Shown piece after piece: positions 1-9,636 of a stretch of 15,584 nt of DNA. The position numbers were made by a program, and so were the translations under genes. Source of the DNA: Pseudopyrenochaeta lycopersici (lineage: Eukaryota > Ascomycota > Dothideomycetes > Pleosporales > Pseudopyrenochaetaceae); the NCBI GenBank assembly GCA_003313425.1, contig NHZP01000171.1, positions 1 through 15,584 on the forward strand. Reading direction: 5' to 3'. Below the pieces are notes generated by a model. It saw nothing but the letters and a program-made list of their open reading frames with translations, was not told where the DNA came from and searched no databases. Each line of letters starts with the position of its first letter. Positions within the stretch are counted from its first letter, which is position 1.

Positions 1-500
1 CGAGAGCCTATCCAAACAGCCGTCAATCACGTGTAAGTTAGTGGTTATAAAAAGCCGATCGAACAAGTCGTTTGTAAGAATTCTCTTCAAGGGCGCCAAC
101 GTTCAGGACCATGATTCTCTTAGATCATGAGAAGTTAGGTATTCGATAGGCCGATGTGGTCTTTTGGCGTATGAGGGATATAGAGGTTGTGCGTGACTTA
201 TGGGAGCGTTAATCAGATTTTGTTCTATGTCACCAGATTCCGTACCTATGATGATGAAGTATATTCGACATAGACTTGTCGTTCTTCAGCTACTGTAACG
301 CCCAGAGCTACTTAACCATCTACTTGTGCTTACAAGATGTACGAGACAATCCAACAAAGCTTGAGGTCAAAGGAGACACAGCATTCAAACTCGTAACATT
401 CGTGCACTACAAATAGACATTAGATTTTGAGGTAGCAATCACAGTCGGATCCGCTTTCGAGGCACGAGCCGCATAACGTGCGAGGCTTAAGGTCTGGGTC
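1..500. other. Stretch with no recognisable gene
   Basis: No open frame with recognisable protein similarity was seen on either strand. A TATA-like string (tataaaa) lies near position 47, but no gene can be attached to it. The right edge is the 3' flank of the DUF7492-like gene on the minus strand. Its terminator cannot be placed from sequence alone. Confidence 0.5.
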
Positions 501-1436
501 TCAGATGGCTTCCCAAACGCAAAGCGCAGAAGCGGAATACAAAGCTAGCGGGTCGGCTGTTAGAGCGCTGCGCGATCTGAAATCCGTAACCGCGAGGGCA
601 TTGGGTCCTGCTGGATGAGCGGATGCTCGGTCTGCTCTGGTGGAATGCTCAGTGCAAGATCAACATCGACACAAGAGGTATAGTATTCGTCCCTCCCATT
701 GGGGTAAGTAGGGTCTTTCCCAGGCGCGTTCGGCCACTGCCACACCAGTACATTGTGTAAGATTTGTCGACTTGGACGTCGTCAGGTATTCTGACGTCCG
801 TTTCGCACAACAACTCGTGCTCACTCCCAGGTTGTCCCGGCAGGGGGTTGGGCGTTTGCTCTTTCCGGGTGTCTGCAGCAATTGCGTTATTCCCAAGTTG
901 GTAGCACCTTCCATCGTCGAAGTTCTGAGTGGTAAGGAGAACACCACGCGCATCACCGCCAGAACCGTCACGGGTCCATTTCAGCACGTCGAGTAGGACC
1001 TCTTCTTGGAGAGGCTGTTGGGTGCCAAATACAAAGACCGTGCCACCTTTCTCCGGCTTGCCCAGCAGGTTCTTTCCGCCATTTGGGATTGTGGCATGTC
1101 CGTTCTCTGCATATCGCATTGCGATCATCCCACCAGGCACGGTCTGCAAGCGAGGATAGTTGACAGTCTGGTGTGCAATGCGCTGAGAGGGATGACAGAG
1201 AAGATCTGTGTGAGCCACAAATGGTGGCTGCCGTTCCAAGGGTGGAATCAACCATACGTCGGCATTTTGATCGAAGTGAAGCGACGCCTTTATCTACAAA
1301 ACCGCCGAGGATAGCCGTACCCTGCCATGAAAGATCCGTTGGACGCAATGTTCGACAGCTGTTCCACCCACGAATGCGCACCAGCCAGCTTGACAAAGAC
1401 TAACAGTAGGGACGCAATGGCTTGAGAAGGATGCAT
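501..1436 (-). pseudogene. Broken gene for a secreted DUF7492-like fungal protein
   Basis: This is a predicted secreted protein of a fungus-specific family of unknown function that I recognise as DUF7492-like. The ATG at 1436-1434 begins a signal peptide (MHPSQAIASLLLVFVKLAGA), probably cleaved just before HSWVEQL, so the mature chain would start with histidine. Later family signatures read YPRLQTVPGG, MRYAENGHATIP, GGTVFVFGTQQP, RGVLLTTQNFDDGRCYQ, YTMYW, then WQWPNAPGKDPTYPNG and YYTSCVDVDL. They lie in different frames. Breaks fall near 1302-1308 (followed by an in-frame stop at 1292-1290), near 1276, near 743-746 (one base missing inside YW-VWQWP) and near 582-590. The last break leads into DFRSRSALTADP and a stop at 503-501; that 3' end is inferred. 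Intact length would be about 310 residues. The family call rests on remembered motifs; its function is unknown. It is a pseudogene or an error-rich sequence of a real gene. Confidence 0.75.
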
Positions 1437-1803
1437 CGTGTAGAGTCAGCCAACGTGGGTCCACGAGGGAGGCTGGCGGCGTGTGAGTGACAGGATGTAC
1501 AAACTCTACAGCTATGGCCGCGGCGGCTTTAAGGGCACAACATATCCACACTGGTGAGCATGATCAGATTGGAGAATTCTTCCATTGAATGACGTGAATG
1601 ACCAAGCGGTTGTTCGATATGTTTTCGTGATAGTCGTCACGTCGGTCATTGTCCACCGTTCGCTATGCCGGACGCTCAGATCGGAAAAGCTGCTGTGAAG
1701 GGGTGAGCCGTTAAGTTCAGCGCCACTTGGAGCAGCACCATCTGCTTGGAGGTCAGCCGATCCTGTATGAGGACGGACGTTCGCATGAATTTTGCAGCAA
1801 GAA
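1437..1803. other. Noncoding stretch upstream of the DUF7492-like gene
   Basis: This would hold the promoter of the minus-strand secreted-protein gene. No TATA box or convincing binding site stands out, and open frames here resemble no known protein. Confidence 0.4.
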
Positions 1804-1856
1804 GCAGTACAAGCAGTATAAGCAGCATAAGTAGTATAAGCAGTATAAGCAGTATC
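1804..1856. repeat. 9-nt imperfect minisatellite
   Basis: About six tandem copies of a 9-nt unit close to agcagtata are present, with variants agcagcata and agtagtata. Because the unit is a multiple of three, every frame stays open and gives repetitive peptides (for example Leu/Ile-rich on the minus strand). I treat those as artefacts of the repeat. Confidence 0.85.
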
Positions 1857-1925
1857 CTGGGCGTCCACATCTCTATAGGCATAACGCAACAAATTCATTC
1901 AATCCCCAAAGTCTAACCATAAAGG

Positions 1926-1927
<2 letters not shown>

Positions 1928-1979
<52 letters not shown>
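1928..1979. repeat. (AC)26 dinucleotide microsatellite
   Basis: Fifty-two bases of perfect AC repeat, then one extra C and three more AC units to about 1986. It sits immediately beyond what looks like the 3' end of the minus-strand LINE, so on that strand it reads as a (GT)n tail. Confidence 0.97.
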
Positions 1980-1980
<1 letters not shown>

Positions 1981-2997
1981 ACACACAATTTATTAACGCC
2001 CGGCGGCTGAGCCGAAAGGACTACTATCACTGCTCTACTAATACATTGCCCGCAGTGGGTCCTGTTCTCCTTCAAGCCCATGCAATACGCCATTCATACC
2101 TTATATTCCTTCATTTAACATTTCTCTTCGATTTCTCGTGGGTTAGTAATGTTGTTAGTAAACTGCTTGAATGCTTTTCTCCAAGTGTTCAGCGTCCTAT
2201 CTTCGGCAACTGAAGCGGTGTCTGCTTTCTGTGGCACGAGGTGATATGTTGGTGAGTCGGGTTGGGTGTTAGTTAGGTAGGTAGTTAGGTGTCCTGATTA
2301 ATCTGCCGTTGGTTTACATCGAGTCGACCTGTGGCTATTGCGAACCGTATCGTTGCTCGGACAGCGTTCATGTTCGGAGTCCAGTTCTTGTCATCAGCTG
2401 TGGTCTTTCCGCCGAGGAAGAAAGATAGATTCCCTCTGCCTGTGTCTGTGCATTGTAGCATCTCTGTTCGGAGCGTTGTCCATCTTCTGCACCGGAAGAG
2501 GAAGTGTTCTACTGTCTCTTGCGCTTGTCCGTATTCACACTGGTCTGTTGACGCAGCATTGATTCGGTGGAGATATACGTTCAGTCTTGCCATGCCTGTC
2601 CTGAGTTGGGCGAGCGTGTTCGCTTCTTTCCATGATAGTCGGTCATAGAGCTGTCGCGTATGTTTGCCTGGTAATGCTTTGTCTATTCTTTTAGAGTAGC
2701 TCCCGACGTTTTCCAGTAACCCCTAGCGGTGGCACGATGCTTAGCTCGCGCAATGTTAAGGGTGGTCGATCGCATTCTGGGGAGTTGTGTCTGTGGGGTG
2801 ACACCCTGTCTCGTTGCCGCTTTTGCCTTCGCTTTAGCAAGCTTCAACAGTGCGTTTTCTTCACTTGACCGCAGCCATAATACAGTTATCGTGTTTCCAT
2901 TTCTTTTCAGTGCTCTTATGGATTCATAGGTGCGGCATGTCAGTACAGTTGCTTGCGAAACCGCCTGCACCTTTTTGCGCACACAAAGATTCTTGGC
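1981..2997 (-). mobile_element. 5'-truncated Tad1-like LINE remnant (3' end)
   Basis: This is the 3' end of a non-LTR retrotransposon on the minus strand. The coding part (about 2997 down to 2285) gives the RNase H-like and C-terminal region of ORF2. It is followed by a presumed 3' UTR of about 300 bp, with short tandem variants of taggtagttagg near 2270-2290. The element appears to end near 1981-2010, in a stretch reading ctcagccgccgggcgttaa on the minus strand, directly against the GT repeat. No endonuclease or reverse transcriptase domain was seen, as expected for 5' truncation, so the copy cannot be autonomous. The exact 3' limit and the UTR assignment are inferred. Confidence 0.7.
2285..2997 (-). 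pseudogene. LINE ORF2 C-terminal fragment (RNase H-like region)
   Basis: The minus strand reads YESIRALKRNGNTITVLWL, then SSEENALLKLAKAKAKAATR, the end of the RNase H-like domain of Tad1-type LINEs. After one frame break near 2705-2725 it continues as RIDKALPGKHTRQLYDRLSW, LAQLRTGMARLNVYLHRI and ETVEHFLFRCRRW, ending at a stop at 2285. That last part is the cysteine/histidine-containing tail usual in this family (C-x-C-G...H...C). Here the second cysteine is replaced, giving CEYG. Upstream of AVSQATV similarity fades and the 5' break lies near 2990-3000. It is non-functional because it is truncated and frame-broken. Confidence 0.8.
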
Positions 2998-3139
2998 CCC
3001 CACTGCACTAGGACACCCATGCTGTTGTGTGGCCAATCATCTGCCTTCAGTGTCAACAGCGGAACCCCCTCGAACTCCGCAGAATCGCCTTACAGGAACA
3101 TGGTTGGTTGAAAGGCAGCAAGGACTTGGGGCCGCAAGG

Positions 3140-3192
3140 GTCAAAAATCTTCGTGGGCCCAAACGGTGAAGGCGGTTTCGCAAGCAACTGTA
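3140..3192 (+). repeat. Inverted copy of the LINE 5'-edge segment
   Basis: This 53-nt stretch matches the reverse complement of 2944-2997. I count about 85% identity, including a perfect 23-nt block (3170-3192 against 2944-2966). The shared segment encodes KNL...AVSQATV in the LINE. It probably derives from a second, oppositely oriented copy of the same element or from a rearrangement at the truncated 5' end. Outside the block no LINE similarity was visible. Confidence 0.75.
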
Positions 3193-3581
3193 TGAAGGCT
3201 ACCGCAGCAGCCATCGGTCACCTTTGCTAACCAATCATGCATACGTACACGGCGAAGAGCATGAGATTGATGAACTGAGGGTTCGTTGCTGAAACCAAGC
3301 GATCACCCAGTAGCATCCAATGATTCAACGGGGAAGACCGAAAATGCTGACGATCTTCAGACGGGAGTCGTGTTAGGCTGTATCGAGCTTAGTGCCACGT
3401 GGCCAGATGCACTCGTGCGCAATCGACGAGCGATCATCGAATGCTCACTCGCCTCAAAGCCAGATGGCGTTGATCTACAGCGCACCGGGCCGAACGATGA
3501 ATGGCACTGGATGAGCGATGACAGTCATCCAATTAGCTACCTGGTCAGCACTTGATTGTAGCGGAACGACCCGCGCCTAGT

Positions 3582-3693
3582 GCTGATGGTCATCACATGT
3601 GGCGCATTCTAGCGTGTTAATGCTGGTGTTGTGGTTACCCACTTAGAGGATAATGATTATGATCCCCTCAATACCACGTCAACGACCATCAGC
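3582..3693. repeat. Nested inverted repeats, MITE-like at best
   Basis: The outer arms are gctgatggtc (3582-3591) and its exact complement (3684-3693). Similarity extends imperfectly inward, with mostly transition differences. At the centre is an 11-nt palindrome, ataatgattat (3650-3660). The total span is about 110 bp. No target-site duplication could be established. Confidence 0.4.
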
Positions 3694-3736
3694 GTTCTAC
3701 TCACATGGCTAACCTGTCAATGCAAGCACTGTTAGG

Positions 3737-3750
3737 CATGACCGGTCATG
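3737..3750. repeat. Perfect 14-nt palindrome
   Basis: The string catgaccggtcatg equals its own reverse complement. It overlaps a pair of 11-nt near-inverted repeats, catgactcgtg (3747-3757) and cacgagttatg (3840-3850, one mismatch), about 80 bp apart. It could be a dimeric factor site or chance; no gene lies nearby. Confidence 0.55.
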
Positions 3751-4878
3751 ACTCGTGGGTTCCATGCTTCATGACGCAAGCAACAAATCATTCATCCCAC
3801 GCCAGTCCAGTCTCGGCTAAAATAAGCCTTTCCTGACTTCACGAGTTATGAGTCAGTCACGAAAATCTCCGGGCTAATCAAACAGCGGCGCCGGAAACTG
3901 GGCAATTGACTGCAGAGGGGAGTGTTGGAGGCTCCTTCTCGAATCCTCACAGCTTGCCCTTACATGTGGCAATGTAATGTTGCTGCTCGTTGTTACCATT
4001 ACATGTTTCGTTTCGAATGTTGAGACGATGGTGCTAAGCCGCAATGGGCTGCCCTCCGCAAGGATATTGAACACTGCGGCGTGGCGGCTTGCTGCTGCGT
4101 GGAAGTGGGGCGTTGGCACATCAGCACGCGAAACAAAGCAAGTACATCGTGGTGGGCACACAAGGACACCAGGTTACGCGGAGCTCTTCGATACTAATTG
4201 CTTACCTCCATCACTACAATCGGCCAGTATTTTTGTGCTATCTCTGATCTGCTTATGCCTCCATGTCAGCTATGGTAAACGTGTCAGGGTTAGCTTCGAA
4301 CCATCGCTATGCAAGCAGCTGGCACTTCTATACTGATATTCTGCTTATCACCCAAGCCGTTCATCATACTTTTGCCTCACGTGGAATTGATTACTTGAGA
4401 AAGCTAGTTCTTCGACACGGCGGACAGTAAGCACTGTAAGGGAAGCCAGAACTGTGGTGCACAATGTTGGCACTTGCTTCGCAGATGATATTCTATCAGC
4501 ATAAGCGTACTGGAGGCCAGTGGCTATAAAGGTGTGGGCGCAGCATGTTCTAAGCCCTCGAATGTGGTCACACATCGCTACACTCAAGGCTCACTTCCAG
4601 CGAGGGATTGCGACGCAACAAGCGACTCAATCCAGCTTCGTCATTTCATACCACAAATTCTGTCCCAGTTCTCCTATATCGAGCCCGGTGTAACAGCCCG
4701 ATAGCCGGTGAAACAATGCTCTTGTTTTGAACGTCTGAGCGACAACGTGTTGGTGATGCCACAGTGGGCCGACTCTGCTAACCACAATGTCTGCTGTTGA
4801 GACACTAGAGAAATGCCAGGTGCTGCGCTAGCTGATATTAGGGAAGGCCTCGCGCTCCAGGCTTGCGCGAAGTTTCGT

Positions 4879-4902
4879 GTTCAATTCCGCGTTCAATTCC
4901 GC
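4879..4902. repeat. 12-nt direct tandem duplication
   Basis: The unit gttcaattccgc occurs twice in direct succession. It resembles a small slippage duplication. No function is suggested. Confidence 0.85.
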
Positions 4903-7578
4903 GTTTCCGCTAGCTCCGTGCTTATTTCCGGTCTACATCCTCTGTCCACTTGGTCAGTATCCTATAGCCTACATTATGCATGGTACTAACATGCCAGTAC
5001 GGTTGGCGCCGCTTAGCACCGCATTCGTACTCTTTATACTTAGGCCTATAGTGCTTCTCAGGCTGTTTTACGAGGCGTGAGAGCTTCATTGAGGCCTTTG
5101 AGAGCCGAAGGCTGGCTTTGGGGAAATTCCTCAGCTATCTGGTAAATCTCGTGCGTCTCAGAGCGTGGTGCGCACACGGTCGCGTCAGCCGCAAGCGCGA
5201 GTCATCATGGTCAAGTCCGGAGGTATCATCACATTGGCTTGTACAACCTCTAGTAACGTTAACGGCTGATACCACCTTCCCTTCGAGCAAGCTTTGCTAA
5301 TCTCTCTCAGGCAATTGAACGCGTACACGAACAATAAAATCGAGATTCATCTACCTATCCGGGTTTCGTGCCCTGCATCCACAAAATTTCTTGTGCAACA
5401 ACTGAGTATAATACGCCGAAATTGCTTGCCCATTCTACGACTGCTTGTTGAGATCTTTGCTGACTAGTGGCACGGTTTTGGCGTTGCATTCAAACACAAA
5501 TCTTGCTCAGAATCACCGACAACTTCGAGAGAATTACTCGGATTGCGCGCGTCGTTGGTAGCTTGCCCCAACCTTTGCGATATTCTCTAGGGTCATCTAC
5601 TCTACGTAAGTCCCGATCCAAAGAGCAAGCGGCTTGTTCGCCTCTTCAGCTCTATACCTATACCTCCCCATTCTTACTGAACAGAAGATCTGCGCCCTGG
5701 AAAATGTGCCTGCAGGTCAGCTTAAATCAAAATATCTATCGCTACATGCTAGGCGGGGCTACAGTATCAACGTCGTACGGGCTGACTACTGAAATAGGTC
5801 AATGTCATGATATTCAGCCTTACCCATACGCTGCTCATATTCGTTCTCAATTAGACTACTCACAGGGTACCTCTCCTTTTTCACCGCAACTGGGTAAGTC
5901 CTCAAGGCCTTTTCGGGTCGCTTCTTCTGCTTCTAGCTTATCCACACGGTCACCACCCCACGAGGTAAGAGTAAGTTCAATACCTTTGTCACCCTATTTG
6001 TACTAACACTAACTGTCGTGCCCGGCGCCTTTGCTAGAATATAAATCGCAGCATCGGCTGAGAGCATTTGTGGCTGTCAACTTAGGTGAGCGATTCACAA
6101 GGCTGTACAATCCTCGCCAGGCCGTGCTCAAGCAGGGCGTGGAGGCGTTGACCCCGCTTCTGCAGCTCGATTTCCGCTAATCCGACTCTCGCAGGGATCA
6201 GTCCGATTATGCCCAACAGATGTTCCGCATCTATTGACAGTCAGTAAGTGATCGCTCCGTTTATTGCGGTTAAGTATGGCGACACTCAAAGGTTGACAGC
6301 ACCATGGATTCAAGTTGGGGCTTCCCAGATTGGCCGCTTGCTGTGACACTGACATCCTTAAATTCAAGAGTAATCGCCGCCTAAGCGTGTGCCATTCATT
6401 CAAACTTCTCGCAGCGTCGACCAATGGCTGAAACATGACCAGAAACTGACATTCCAAACACTGAGGCAACCGACGTCTTCGATGCTGTCGAATGGCAACC
6501 TTCGCTCTACCATCCTACCTCTGTCGAGCTGAATCAAGATCCTCGAGGTCCACAAGAGACAGTAAGTCCTATATGGCCCTCGATGATCATCCGAGATGTA
6601 TCAAGACTGCGGGGACAAGCTTGAAGTCTGACTGACTAGTCCCTAGATCTCGTCTATCAACTTCGGATGCCGCTGAGGCGCGTATCTACAATCCGTCGTG
6701 TCCCATAAAAGTATGTGTCCGTGGATCTTGCTAACGCCAATCAGCCTCCAAATCTTTGCAGCATGCGATCTATACAAGGGACGCACCGACCAACGTCGAA
6801 GAAGACGCTAGCCGGCGGCTAAGTGGCTTCAAGCGCACTCCGACTCTTAGATGTCTCGCGGATTTGGATGCTCATACGCGACATTGAGTTCCCCTGCTCG
6901 CAATCGCAACGTCATCTGCTGACATCTGTCTCGTAGCGCCCTGGCACTGAATCAAGCTAGCGGTTGGCCTGGCTCTTGAGATCTACTGCGCGAAGGACCA
7001 TCAGGTAAGCGGTCTTTGATCGTGCCTACTCGTTCTGTACAAGCTCTACCTAATCAGTAAGGCTTGATGTTAATATTTTCTACACTCGCGAAAGAAAGGT
7101 TACATCTTTAGTGTGCTTCTAGCGACGTGCACAGCGATTTCACAACATTTTGAAGGCCCCTGGGCCTGCAACCAGCTAACTGTTTGGAGCAGGGCCCGTA
7201 ACGGCTTGTGTACGCAAGAGCATCATGTCGCAATGATATATGTAGCGTCCCATGGCGCGTGGGGCGAGTAAACTGTGTGAGTCTTTCTCCGCCCTGGCAT
7301 CCTGGTCTGGCTTATTTACAGGAAACGGCACAATCAGTGATGCGGATCGCGACGATCAAGAGGAAGATTCAATCGCTCGAGACAGGTAGCTGGGGTAAGC
7401 ACAATCGGCAAAGTCTTCAGCAAATCGCTGTGCCATTTTCCGGTCCCAACCCAGGATTCTTCATATCGCCTCTTGGCGGCCGCTGACGTTAACACAGAAC
7501 GGCATACTACAAAACCGATTATATGACTAGTGGCCCAAGTGTAAACGTGGAAAAGAGGGGCCAAGCCGCCTTGCTGTT

Positions 7579-7592
7579 GGGGGGGGGGGGGG
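7579..7592. repeat. G14 homopolymer
   Basis: Fourteen consecutive G on the plus strand. Such runs are prone to length errors in sequencing and to slippage in vivo, so open frames crossing it (for example 7523-7975) should not be trusted. Confidence 0.95.
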
Positions 7593-7982
7593 AAATCCGC
7601 CGAACGGTGATGGCTTGCCAACGCATGCATATGCATACCATGTCTAGCGCGCGGACCGCGCCTCCCGGCACCACCCTGCATATCTCCGAGTCAGTGTTAT
7701 GCAGGCAGTCCACATACATCGTGTCTGCTGCCGAGTCCAACCCTGGCCCGTGTCATGCAATTGCACGGGCGCCGCCATCATCCGCTGCCTGTCAGTCCTC
7801 TTCGGGCCAGCGTCCCTTAGGCCGGTACTTCACAATTGAACTCAGATCCCGAAACTTCAACGAACACAGCGGGATGATTCTGTACCAACAGTCAAGAGCA
7901 AGTCGCCTCGCGCAAGTGACTGCGCTTGTGAAGGCCGCAGGTGGCCTAATCAACTCTGCCGTACTAACTGCATAAAGCGTGC

Positions 7983-8013
7983 AGAGAGAGAAGAGAGAAG
8001 AGAGAAGAGAGAG
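7983..8013. repeat. Purine-only GA-rich tract
   Basis: Thirty-one consecutive purines built mainly from gagagaa heptamers. It lies about 210 bp upstream of the OMT start codon and could affect its promoter architecture. It could equally be a simple neutral repeat. Confidence 0.85.
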
Positions 8014-8699
8014 TATCTGCTTCATTCTCGTTTCTAGCCTCTAAGCATTAGTACAGTTTTGACCCCATGGACCGGTGGCCAAATCAGCTACTGTGCAATA
8101 CACGAACTAGGCTAGGCACACTAACGAGACTCGTCCAGCATATCTGAACATAAGGCGTTAAAAGTCATTGCAAATTTTGGGGGGTTCCACATCGAAGCAG
8201 CACTCGCCCAAGGCGGTATCATGAAAGCTGAACAGCAGTCCGCCCTTCTCGAGCTGGCGACGGAGGTTCACCAGCTGACAACTCAGATTGTCAAAGATCT
8301 GACTGCGAAGAATCTACGGGAGCCAACATTTGAAGTAGACTCCGAAACAGTGCTGGAAACTCCGGAGCAGATTGCCCTCCGCGCACGGCTGAATGATGCC
8401 GCTCGAGATCTACTACGCCTCGTGAATGGCCCCAGAAACGATGCGCGGACCTTCGTATGCTACTTGTACGATCTGGCAGCCTGGCAAGTAGCTTGTGAAT
8501 TCAACTTCTTCGAAGCAATTTCCGAAGATAGAGTCGCTAACATCAAGAGATTGCGGAGAAAGTTGGAATGGACGAAGATCGCGTTGGTCGCTTCTTGCGC
8601 ATGCTAGCTACGGACGGAGTTTTTGAGGAAGTGGAAAAGGATGTGTTCAAACATACGTCCCGAAGTGTTCTTTACCTGAAAGACAAGCAGTGGCGGGAT

Positions 8700-8766
8700 G
8701 TATGTACTATCAGCGCGATTATTCTGCTCGACGTTGGTAGAATTACGATGCTAATACAGCCTATAG
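8700..8766 (+). other. Probable intron in the OMT gene
   Basis: It has a GTATGT donor, a gctaat branch-like site and a CTATAG acceptor, 67 nt. Joining WRD to the following LDEFF frame leaves one extra base, so either a small indel lies here or a different pair is used. An alternative, 8704-8759 (GTACTA to ACAG, 56 nt), gives an in-frame WRDVSYRLDEFF, but its branch site is too close to the acceptor. Confidence 0.6.
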
Positions 8767-8948
8767 GTTGGATGAATTCTTCAGAGCAGCAACTGAGACT
8801 TCCGCAAGTATCCAGGAATCAACCCTCGTGAGCAATGGGCAGAAGAAAGCTTTTGTGATGAGGCACAGAACGGATTTGTTTCAATTCTACAAGCAAGACC
8901 CACAACGAGCAGGTCGCTTTGCGAGCGCGATGGCTGGAGTCTCCAGAC

Positions 8949-8999
8949 GCACTACTCTCCTTCTCCAACTTGCAGGTTACTGTGCTAACTTCCTTGTAG
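8949..8999 (+). other. Possible GC-AG intron in the OMT gene
   Basis: A gctaac branch-like site and TTGTAG acceptor end at 8999. No GT donor keeps the frame. A GC donor at 8949 would give 51 nt and join GVSR to LERHFETLK, which suits the family better than the read-through (RTTLLLQLAGYCANFLVV). The segment is also fully translatable, so this is tentative. Confidence 0.35.
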
Positions 9000-9112
9000 T
9001 CGAGCGCCATTTTGAAACTCTCAAGGAGAGCCTCTCTTGGGATCAAATCAGCAGAGGCAAAATCATCGCTGTCGGTGGTAGAAGTGGCCACATGAGTGTC
9101 TCGCTCGCCCGG

Positions 9113-9158
9113 GTAAGTTTGAAACAAACCCAATGCTCTACAACAAGCTCACTTACAG
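9113..9158 (+). other. Intron in the OMT gene
   Basis: GTAAGT donor, gctcac branch-like site, TTACAG acceptor, 46 nt, phase 0. Removal joins SLAR to LLEAFPNLELIVQD exactly in frame, immediately after the SAM loop. Confidence 0.9.
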
Positions 9159-9581
9159 CTGCTCGAGGCCTTCCCAAATCTTGAACTCATTGTCCAGGAT
9201 TCTCTGACCATGCTGTCATCGGCTATCCAGAACGACTTCTCAGATCTCAATGGTCGAGTTACGTTCATGCCGCATGACTTCTTCGCTACTCAACCCGTCT
9301 CAGGCGCACCAGCATATCTTTTGAGATACGTAACCAATAACTGGAACGACGTGGACTGTATCCGTATCTCCAGGGCGCTCCTCCCTGCCTTGGAGAAAAG
9401 CACTCCTGGGACACCACTCTTGATCAACGATGTTGTACCGCCAACACTGGGAGAAGCCTCAATTTTCCACGACAATCACATGTGCCAGGTTGACATCATG
9501 ATGATGCTGGTCCTCGGGGCTAAACAGAGAACAGAAGAACAGTTCCGGCATTTGCTCTCGGATGCAGGTTCACGATTCAAG

Positions 9582-9636
9582 GTTAGCAAAGTTAAACTGA
9601 TGTTGCTCTGAGACCATTCGCTAATGTCTCTTCCAG
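9582..9636 (+). other. Intron in the OMT gene
   Basis: GTTAGC donor, gctaat branch-like site, TTCCAG acceptor, 55 nt, phase 0. Removal joins SRFK to IKAIHGKGNMSQIEAHLDI in frame, as expected for the C-terminal strand of the family. Read-through would stop at 9611. Confidence 0.9.

Larger units (their letters stand above)
3193..8220. other. 5-kb stretch with no recognisable gene
   Basis: Open frames here (the longest at 5467-6006 and 7523-7975 on the plus strand) resemble no protein family I know. They lack coherent domains, and the first lacks an ATG start. Splice-like strings (GTAAGT near 6560, GTAAGC near 7004, TTACAG near 7320) occur but join no recognisable reading frame. No tRNA, LTR pair or transposase was seen. 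A heavily decayed gene could be hidden here, since all neighbouring genes are broken. Confidence 0.5.

Noticed and set aside
1512..1898. Minus-strand frame with Tyr/Thr/Ala-rich or Leu/Ile-rich repeats
   Set aside because: The repetitive peptide is only translation of the 9-nt minisatellite at 1804-1856.
2260..2295. Telomere-like taggtagttagg strings
   Set aside because: They are not TTAGGG repeats, are short and irregular, and lie inside the presumed LINE 3' UTR.
3286..3555. Plus-strand open frame of 89 codons next to the LINE fragment
   Set aside because: It starts at a TTG, has no recognisable motif, and was not convincing as host gene or element.
3977..4336. Plus-strand open frame of 119 codons with hydrophobic patches
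   Set aside because: It is mirrored by an open frame on the opposite strand and shows no coherent signal peptide, transmembrane pattern or domain.
5467..6006. Plus-strand open frame of about 180 codons
   Set aside because: It has no ATG at its start, no recognisable domain and no family similarity. A frame of this length can occur by chance in a window this size.
6700..7010. Search for a cluster transcription factor (Zn2Cys6 type) near the PKS
   Set aside because: No cysteine pattern of the CxxCxxxKxxC kind was found in any frame.
7621..7636. Palindrome atgcatatgcat, with acgcatgcatat recurring near 10203
   Set aside because: A shared 12-mer in two noncoding places is too short to support a regulatory claim.
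7523..7975. Plus-strand open frame of 150 codons with an ATG
   Set aside because: It crosses the G14 run, resembles nothing known, and overlaps equally long frames on the other strand in GC-rich sequence.
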